Made by a program: the position numbers and the translations under genes. From Coturnix japonica (lineage: Eukaryota; Chordata; Aves; Galliformes; Phasianidae), in contig NC_029520.1 of the NCBI RefSeq assembly GCF_001577835.2, positions 53,310,652 to 53,374,651 of the forward strand: a DNA stretch of 64,000 nt, read 5' to 3'. Positions 42,001 to 51,000 of this stretch are shown here, one piece after another (within the stretch, counting starts at the first letter, position 1; every line of letters starts with the position of its first letter). Below the pieces are notes generated by a model. It had not been told where the DNA came from and made no database searches. It saw nothing but the letters and a program-made list of their open reading frames with translations.

Positions 42001-45000
42001 TAGAGGAAAATGGAGTTTCTTAACCCCTGCCCAAGCGCACAAATGCTTGTATTGCCTCAGCTTGGAGATAGAAGGGAGCGGCTCCTTTGGTGACCCTACA
42101 GCCAGAGCTGCTGAAGCTGCCTATGAGGGTTGGCCACAGCCTATTTACCAACTGCAGCCAGAGGCAAACACAAATACACTCACCCCAGCCACATTTAAAC
42201 CGCAAAACCACAGGGGAACAGAAGCACAAGGATGTGCTGGTATTAACACTAGCCACGTGAGCTAAGAATCATAGAAACACAAGGCTGGAAAAGGCCTGCA
42301 AGATCATCTACTCCAACCAACCTCCTATTGCCAACGCTACCACAAGCCTCTAAACCATATCTCGTAGCTCCTCCTTCCTTAGCTGGGCAGTATAATGATT
42401 AACACAGCTGCTTTGCTCCACTCCCACCTTGCTGCTGTACTTCACTTTGCTGGAACTTGGTCTTTTCCAACCTGAATGATTCTATGATAAAACTATTATG
42501 TACCAGAAAGAACTCAAGTCAGCTCAGCACACACAGAGAAGTTCTATTCTAGTTCCTTTGTTAAACAATCCCATCTTGAGATGATGCATTGAAGGACGCA
42601 CTGAGGAATTTCAGTTTTGCTCATTCTCTAATTTAACAGGACGCTTTTCCTCTCCCTTATCTGCACTTTCAGCGCTTTTAAAGAAACAAACACCTTAAGA
42701 GTTGTCCATCTTTGCAGTTTCCCAAGGGCAGTTGTTCCCTAACGTACCCAGGACCCTTTGATCACTGCCTTTTCTTTACATACACAGTCAGAATTTCCTG
42801 TGCCAACGTCTGTCTGCTTCCTGTTCCCCGTCACCGCATCCTGCCCATAGCTGTGGTGGGAGCAATGCACTTCCATCCCACCTGGCCCATGGGCTGCTCT
42901 CAGCACCCTTTGCACTCACTGTACCCCCTGGTGCCCTGTGCTGATGTACAGAATCACAGAATGCTGTGAGTTGGAAAGGACCCTTCAAGGGCCCCTGGTC
43001 CAACTCCCTGCAATGCACAGGGACACCCACAGCTCCATCAGTGCTCACAGCCCATCCCTGACTTTGGCTGTCTGCAGGGATGGGACACCAGCACCTCGCT
43101 GGACAACCTGTGCAGCCCCTTAGCACCCAAACCCTCCCAGCTGTGCAGCCTTAACAGCGCTTGCATTACAAATACCTTGCATTTGCAAACAAGAGCAGCT
43201 GACACAACTTACTTTTTCATGCGAACACATCCAGCACTGAAGGATTTGCTAGAATGGGCAGCACCACCTGCACAGAGCCAGAGTGGGCACTGCCAAACCC
43301 CCAGGAGACACAGCTGTAACATACAGCACACGGGCAAAAGCTGCTGCCTGTGCCTGGTGATGTGAAAGCACTGAGTCTGCTCCCATTCAACTGACAGAAG
43401 GCAGCATGAAATGTTCTGCTGCTGTCTCTGCAGCTTCACATCTAAAACAGGCAATGCTGTGTTTTGTTGCAGATATGGCAGAGCCCATCCAGCAGCTGAC
43501 CCGAAACAACAGCCCCCAGGAGAGGCAGAGCATCCCATTCACCCTCATCCAGCGCAAAGAAAAGGTACCGGTACCCCTCTGCTCCCAGCTCTTTGTAACT
43601 GACTTGGCAGGATCCAATCCCAGACTCCCAAGACATGTTCCTTTATAACACTGTGACCTGCTCAGGATTTGGGGTGCTGTATGTGCAAAGCGTTATATTC
43701 AGGTAACTGCACTCCATTCTTAACCTGTCACCGTGAACTTTCCTATTTGTGTGAGCTGGAAATCAGCAGGAATGGCAGAGCACAGAGAGGCACCGCAGCC
43801 CTTGTGACACCGCAGAATTAATTTAACATAAAACCCTCCTGTTTTGTCACTCAGAACAAACGCAGCATCTTCTCCATCTAAAATAACACACCTGACACTT
43901 TACAACTGCGGTAACAAAACGCCAGCAAAGGGTCCTCAGCAGAGGTTGGAATCCGAATGGGAATGAAAGCTGGAGTTCTGTGTGATGCTCATTGTCAAAG
44001 AGAACATCAACTTGTAAATCCGTGTCCTCACAGCCAGCTCATATCCAATGAAACCTCCAAACTGATCCCCACACAGTGGGCAAATGACACACCAACAAAC
44101 CTTCCCTGATCAGATTTCCTGTCACACAGACTTTAAACAGACACACAGAATTCACACTTACAAATATCACCACTGGACTGTATTTCATCAAACCAGCTCA
44201 GGGCTCCCATCACAGCCTGCATTTTACACTTCCCTTACGCTTTGCATTTACACTGCGATGATGTGCTCGTAGCAGTGTCAGTACTGCTGTAAGAAACACT
44301 CAACATCACAAGCTCCTGAGCTGGCAGGTTTGTAAAGAGGAGCCACCTGTGAGTCTGCCAAGAGATCCCGGTCTGTGCTCATTGCTGCATCCCCTCCTGA
44401 CTGACAGGAGGAAGGACTGAACTTTACATGTTCCTTTCGAGACCGTTTCAGTGACAGCAGGAAATGACCCTTCCAATCATTCCTTGTGCTTGCTATTCTC
44501 TAAAGAACAGTGTTTCCTTATAATCAAGCTACTGAATAATGTACGACTTTATGACTTCTATTTGCTTGTGTGTTTTTACATTAGTGAACTTCCAACACCA
44601 AACAATTTTCCTCCTGTTCTTGCAGCTCGGAGACCTGCTCTACGAAAAGCGTCAGTACGGGAAGGCCAAGTGGGCCTGCATAAAGATGAAGGAGAAGCAG
44701 TACGAGCAGAGCATCTGCCTGGGCTTCATGAAGCTCATGAGGTACATCTGTGAGCAGAACTCCTCAGGTAATTGGTGCCACAATCCTACATCACAGTATA
44801 AGCAGTACATTTGCACGTTGGCTCCTCCCTGTTAAATACATGAAACACGAGCAATATGCAAGATAAACACAACCATCCCAAAGCGGGGGGAAGTCGTAAA
44901 GTGAAATCATGTATGAAGATAGGAGTGCTCACTCATTACTGCATATTTGCAAATCGAGGTACAAGCTGCACCTTCTAAAAGCCGTCCGTGTCTCCTCAGG

Positions 45001-48000
45001 GCTGTACCTGGGGATAACCATCCCCATTGTGACCATCGTGCACACCAACGAGTCGCAGTCGGAGATGAGGCAGGCGGTGACGGTCGCCTACTACCTGCCC
45101 GAGGTGCTGCAGGATCAGCCACCTCACCCTTTTGACTCCGACATCATCATTGAGGAATGGCCTTCTACTATTGTTTATAGTAGGTAAGAAAGGTTTTTGC
45201 TTTTCAAACCAAATTCTTAAAGCTAACGAACTCAAAACATGACCTTCAGTACCTTTTTAAAGCTGCTCACTGTGCAAAACGAGGGCACTCAGTGAATAAC
45301 AGCTACCAACACACCTGGGGGGCGATGCATGTAAACATAAGGCTTAACTGCTTCTGACAGCACACAGCGTTCTGTGTGGCTGGGACAAACCATGCAGCCT
45401 ATCGCTCAATGTGCTGAGCTAAGAAATCTGTGACCTGTCTGAGCTCAACCAGTCAGTGTCACTTGTGAATCACGACCAAATAGTTTAAAAGAGAAGGTGA
45501 CACTTCCAGGCTCTGTTAGAGCTGCAGAGTGTAAGAAAGAACCTGATACGAAGTTGCTCGTTACAGGAGCTTCCGAGGGATCACCAACGAGGACTCCATC
45601 ATGAGAGAAATCAACCTGCTGGCAGAAATCCTGGAGAGCCCCGAGCTGTGCCTGCAGGACACGTTCATCATCGCCGGGTACACAAACCCCGCTGCTGCCA
45701 ACAGACACAACGAGATCTGGTTCCTGCAGAGGCCGTAGCCTCCAGCTCCTGCTGCTCAGCCCCCCCAGAACCAGCCCTGACCCGCTGCCACATCCCCACC
45801 CGGGGCAGGGCTGGGTGTGAGACCCCAGGCACCACGGAGCGGTGGCTGTCAGCACAGCACGGCAATCAGTGCAGCTCAGTGAGCACACAGAGGTACCGCC
45901 TCACACCGACACCATTTCCTACCGCAGCTCCTACAGCATCTCAACAACCTCCACAGAGATTTTTAGCACCACACAGAGGGGTTCACCTTATTTATTTTAT
46001 CCCTCTGTTGGATAAGGGAGACAGAGCCCCCCCAGCCCAGCCCCTAGGGCAGATCCCCAGCACCAGCTGCAGCCGCTGCCAGCAGGACACAGCACAACAG
46101 CAAACCCACCTCCTGAAACACAAACACCTTCATTTCTAAAGAGGCTGCTCAGGTTTAGGCCACTGGGACCAGACCAGGCGCGAGGCCCAGCCAGCTGACC
46201 AGTCCTGCTCCCACCTCCTGTGCAGCAGAGGCTCTCAGTGCTTACCTCAAAAGCATCCTACCAAAGTCACTTTAACCTCCAGAGGAGACCAAACAGGCAG
46301 AACAGCACTAATGCTACTGAAATGTGAGGGGAAAAGTTACACTTCACCTCACTGACACACATAGCAGCCCCATGGCCATCACTGGCATTCCTAAATAGAA
46401 AGTGGTCACTCTCAATTCTTTTTCTGAGCACTTTTCCCTTTAGTCTCTGTGGAACGCTGCTGAAGCCATCTGTTGGCTGCCCACATCTCCCAGCAGTACC
46501 ACCAAGGTTCAGGCCCAGCACAACCAGCTCAGCCAGAAGTGCCCCCTGGCACAGCAGCTCTGGGCCCTACACAGTCGGTCAGAGCATCCCTCCCAGCTGG
46601 GCTGCCCCAGCTCCCAACCACCCTCACTGTGACCGTCCCTCCCTGACTGCTGACTCCCCACATTGCAGCTTGTTTCCTTCAGCCGTGTCCTTACGGCAGC
46701 TCCTGCAGCAGACACAGCTGAGCACCCCCATAACATCCAGCTGCTGAGCTGCGTGTGGGGCTGCACCTGCACCTACAGCACCTGACACTTTGGCATTGGG
46801 TTGGCAAACAGCTTTGCTCTCAGAAATCCCTCCTTAATGTCTCCCCTTCCCTGATAACTGAATGTAGGACTTAATGAGTATCTTTTCATACAGAATTTAA
46901 TGAAGCCTGTCACCAGGGTTATTTATCAGTTACCAGGGTTATGCTTCACGGGGAGCTTTGTGTTCTCCAGCTGTGACACCCGGTGCTGGTGTGTGCAGCG
47001 CTGGCAGCTCAGGAGGGGCTGAAGGGCTTCTGGGATAACACCACCCCCACAGCCCCTGCTGGAAGCCAACAAACTAATGGGAAACAACCCTTCTAAAGCT
47101 GAGCTGAGCGTAGTGCCCATGGAGGTGTGAAAGGAGAAGTTCTGCTCCTCTCACTCCTTTCTTTTTCCCTCCCACCCCAACAACACAGCAAATAAAAAAC
47201 CACATTTCCAACTTGGACAAGATTTGTCAAGTCCAATTTTGCCATTGGCAGAAGTGATCCTGGCACATCAGGCACCACGTACCTGCCAGGAGCAGCCGGT
47301 CCTCTCACCAGACAGCATCGCTTTGTACATAGTCTGTCCTTTAAATGCCTTTTGTGTGCTGTATCCTGGCTCTTTCCATAGGTGACTCATCAAAACATTG
47401 TGTGGCTCAGCTACGTGTGGGTACGTCACACACACACAGAGCTGGCCGAGTGCCGGCAGTATCTGCAGCGAGTGCTCAGTGTTGTTCAGTGTAAAGCAGT
47501 GAATTCTGGGGTAGCAATGATGCTGACTTAGGTTAGGCTGCTTCTGCTGCTGAGAAAGAACCAACAGATCCTATCTCTGAAGATGCACAACACAGCTATG
47601 GAGCACGGCTATGGAGCACGGCTATGGAGCACGGCTATGGAGCATGGCTATGGAGCACGGCTATGGAGAACGGCTGTAACCAGCCCTCCAGGCACAGCAC
47701 AGAGCTGTGTTTGCTAATTACCACGAGGCCAGCCCCATAGTCACTCCCTGAAGGCCAGGGGGGTTATAACCCATGACATCCAGGGACTCAGATGGATCTG
47801 CTTCAATTCCCACACCAGCTCCTAACCGTTACTGGAACAAGCACTGCGTTACCCACCTGCAGCTCCGCTCTGTAAGCTGTGAAAGTACTTCCATTTCTCA
47901 TTTGAAGTATTTGATTTCTGCTATTCAAGGAGATAGGACACAGGCCTCCCCAGCTCCTGGCAGGTTAAACGCTGTAGCCTTAACAAACACTGTCCCACAT

Positions 48001-51000
48001 ACCGTGTACTTTGCAAACCAGCGCTAGTGCCTACACCGCCTGTCCCAGCTTTGTGACACTCAGGGCCGTGCTTACTGCATGTACACAACTATAAGCATCA
48101 GCAAGCTCCGCTGTTCTACACTGCCCTTTATTTTCACTTCCGTGTTGTCCTGTTTACTGTTACCATTTCTCAAAGTAAAGGCAATGATTTCACTGTGTGC
48201 AGAGCATCCTTGGGGTTCACTTTTGTGCCACGCAGATTCTCGCCTTTGTTGGCACTGATTTCAGAGCTCAGTGTGTCACTGTCTCTTTGCTGCCATGTTT
48301 CCTCTGAATGGAAACAGCAGAGGTCAGCAGTTGCAGTTCTGATGCTGCAGGAGGCCCAAGGCCTGAGCCCTGCATGTGGGACCGTCACAGTGAGACACAA
48401 AAGATGTGAGCAGGGCTCAGAGTCATTGCACTCTGCTGAATGCACCATCCCTGTGCTGCAGCCTGCAGGGCCGCACAGCCATTCCTTCCCACAGCCAATG
48501 ATGCCTTCAGAACCCAACTGCAGAGATGCTGCACAAAGAGGGGGCACAGCTGGCATCCAACCTTCCCATCCAAGCAGCTCATATCGACTATTTCACCCTC
48601 TCCAAACACAGGAGAACTAAGCACACAGCTGAGCAACAGCTCTCAACAACAGCCTCAGTCAGAGAAAACACCTGAGCCCTGCAGAAGGCTGGGCACAACC
48701 TGAGCAATACAAAACCTCCCAGCACCACTGCATGGCACCTGAACTAGAGGCCCTCAGCTCAGCTGTTGTTCTGCAAGGAGAAGAAAACAAGTGAAGCTCT
48801 GAAGGGTAACATTGGTGCAAAGCAAAACAGCAGCTCTGGGAGCTGACAGCACAAAATTAACAGCAGAGCAAAGTATTATCTTCATGTGTTATTGCTGTTC
48901 TAGGTGGAGATGTTCAAGTAGGAAGGCATATACACAGAAGTAGCTTGGAGAAGCTACCTTTAGCTTGGAAGGCTGCAGGGAGACCTCACTGTGGGCATCC
49001 AGAACTTGGAGGGAGTGTTTAAACAGGAAGAGAACGGCTGTTTGTGAGGGTGGGCAGTGATAGGACAAGGGGGAATGTTTGAAACTGAGACAGGGGAGGT
49101 TCAGGTTGGATCTGAGGAGGAAGTTTTTCCCCCAGAGGGTGGTGACACAATGAACAGGTTGCCCAAGGAGGCTGTGGATGCCCCATCCCTGCAGGCATTC
49201 AAGGCCAGGCTGGATGTGGCTCTGGGCAGCCTGGGCTGCTGGTTGGTGACCCTGCACACAGCAGGGGGTTGGAGCTGGATGAGCACTGTGGGCCTTTGCA
49301 GCCCAGGCCATTCCATGGTTCTATGAAGTATATACATGGTGGCAGAACCCATTTACCCCAAAGGAAAGGAAGGACTCACGTGGATGTAATCTCTCTGAAT
49401 CCCACCCAGCTCTTCACCCAGAGGAACGACGATTTTTTCCACCTGCCGCTCATGTGAATAAGGCTGAATCTCCGGGGAATCTTCAGTACAAAGCTCGATC
49501 TGAGCAATGAGCAGGTTGGAAACAACCTGCTGTACAGCCTGTGGGGAGAGACACCAAAAGAGCACGTTAATATCCCAGCCATGCAAACCAACACCCTATG
49601 AAAGTAACTGCTCATACACAGCTTTACATCTCACACCAAGGAAAACACGCTGTGCAAAAACTGAAACGTAACAACCTTCAACTTGAAGATTTCAAACAGC
49701 CTATTACGTATTTCCACCCGGCAGATGATGCTGAGGGGAATACAAGAAACACTGTGTGAGCTGTACGCTCTCTATGGCTCCAGTAGGTTTCCATTCTCAA
49801 AGAACAGAAAATACATTTCCTCGAAGGAAGGGCAGGAAATAACTGCAGCAATGATTCGTATGGAGTCTACAAGAACCAGGCAAGTGCTGAGGAACCAACA
49901 GACTGTGAAGTGCTTCAGCTTTGATGCTGAGCTCCCCAGGCTTCAATATCCCACATCCGCTGCCAACCAGCGCCCGCCCAGCCCCAGCTGCTCACCTTGG
50001 TGTCACTGCCGGGCGTTGCACTCAGGGCCAGCACCCGGAACTGCCTGGTGTGTCTGCTCAGCTCCTTCACCACCTGCGGAAGGAAGGGCCCACGTCAGTA
50101 CCCACATGGGAGATGGCAGGAGACAGGAGCTGCTGAATGCTTCTGTCACCAAATCTTAATACAGGTTACCCCTAAACTCAACGCAGGGATTGCACAGAGC
50201 AAAGGGGATGAATTAAATCCTGCGTGTAACCGCAACTGCAGCACAGGACATTAGAGTCGGTGTGATCTGTGTGTACCCACAGCGTTACCTGGCAGTACAG
50301 CGATACCCAGCAGTACAGCATTATACGGCAGTACAGCGTTATATGGCAGTACAGTGTTATATGGCAGTACATGTTACCTGGCAGTACAGAGTTATATGGC
50401 AGTACACATTACCTGGCAGTACAGCGTTATATGGCAGTACAGCGTTATATGGCAGTACAGTGTTATATGGCAGTACAGCGTTACATGGCAGTACAGTGTT
50501 ATATGGCAGTACAGCGTTACATGGCAGTACAGTGTTATATGGCAGTACAGCGTTATATGGCAGTACACATTACCTGGCAGTACAGCGTTATATGGCAGTA
50601 CAGCGTTACATGGCAGTACAGTGTTAAATGGCAGTACAGCGCTATATGGCAGTACACATTACCTGGCAGTACAGCGTTACATGGCAGTACATTGTTATAT
50701 GGCAGTACAGCGTTACATGGCAGTACAGTGTTATATGGCAGTACAGCGTTACATGGCAGTACTGCGTTATATGGCAGTACACGTTACATGGCAGTACAAT
50801 GTTACCTGGCAGTACACGTTACCTGGCAGTACGCGTGGTTCCCCAGCGCCTTGTGCGCCTCGTCCACCACCAGGCACTTGATGTGCATTGCGGGGCAGGT
50901 TCCCCTGCTCAGGTCGTTGACCATGACCTGCGGGGTGAGGAACAACACCCTCCTGGCGGCCCACAGCTCCCTGCGGCTCTGCGCCTGCGTCCCGCCTGCA

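Larger units (their letters stand above)
38904..43472 (+). other. SOUL intron 1 (also within FANCM intron 4)
   Basis: A 4.6 kb intron with a 33-bp tandem repeat, CR1 fragments at 39707-39968, 42266-42400, 42450-42488 and 42949-43125, and a MIR-like SINE at 41737-41845. No other exon recognised. Confidence 0.75.
45739..49379. other. FANCM intron 4, part 3' of the SOUL stop codon
   Basis: Includes the probable SOUL 3'UTR (candidate AATAAA at 47191-47196), a 13-bp minisatellite and one young CR1. No further exon recognised. Confidence 0.6.

Noticed and set aside
50281-50830. Regular short repeats considered as a CRISPR-like array.
   Set aside because: Units are head-to-tail with no unique spacers and this is vertebrate intron DNA; it is a minisatellite.
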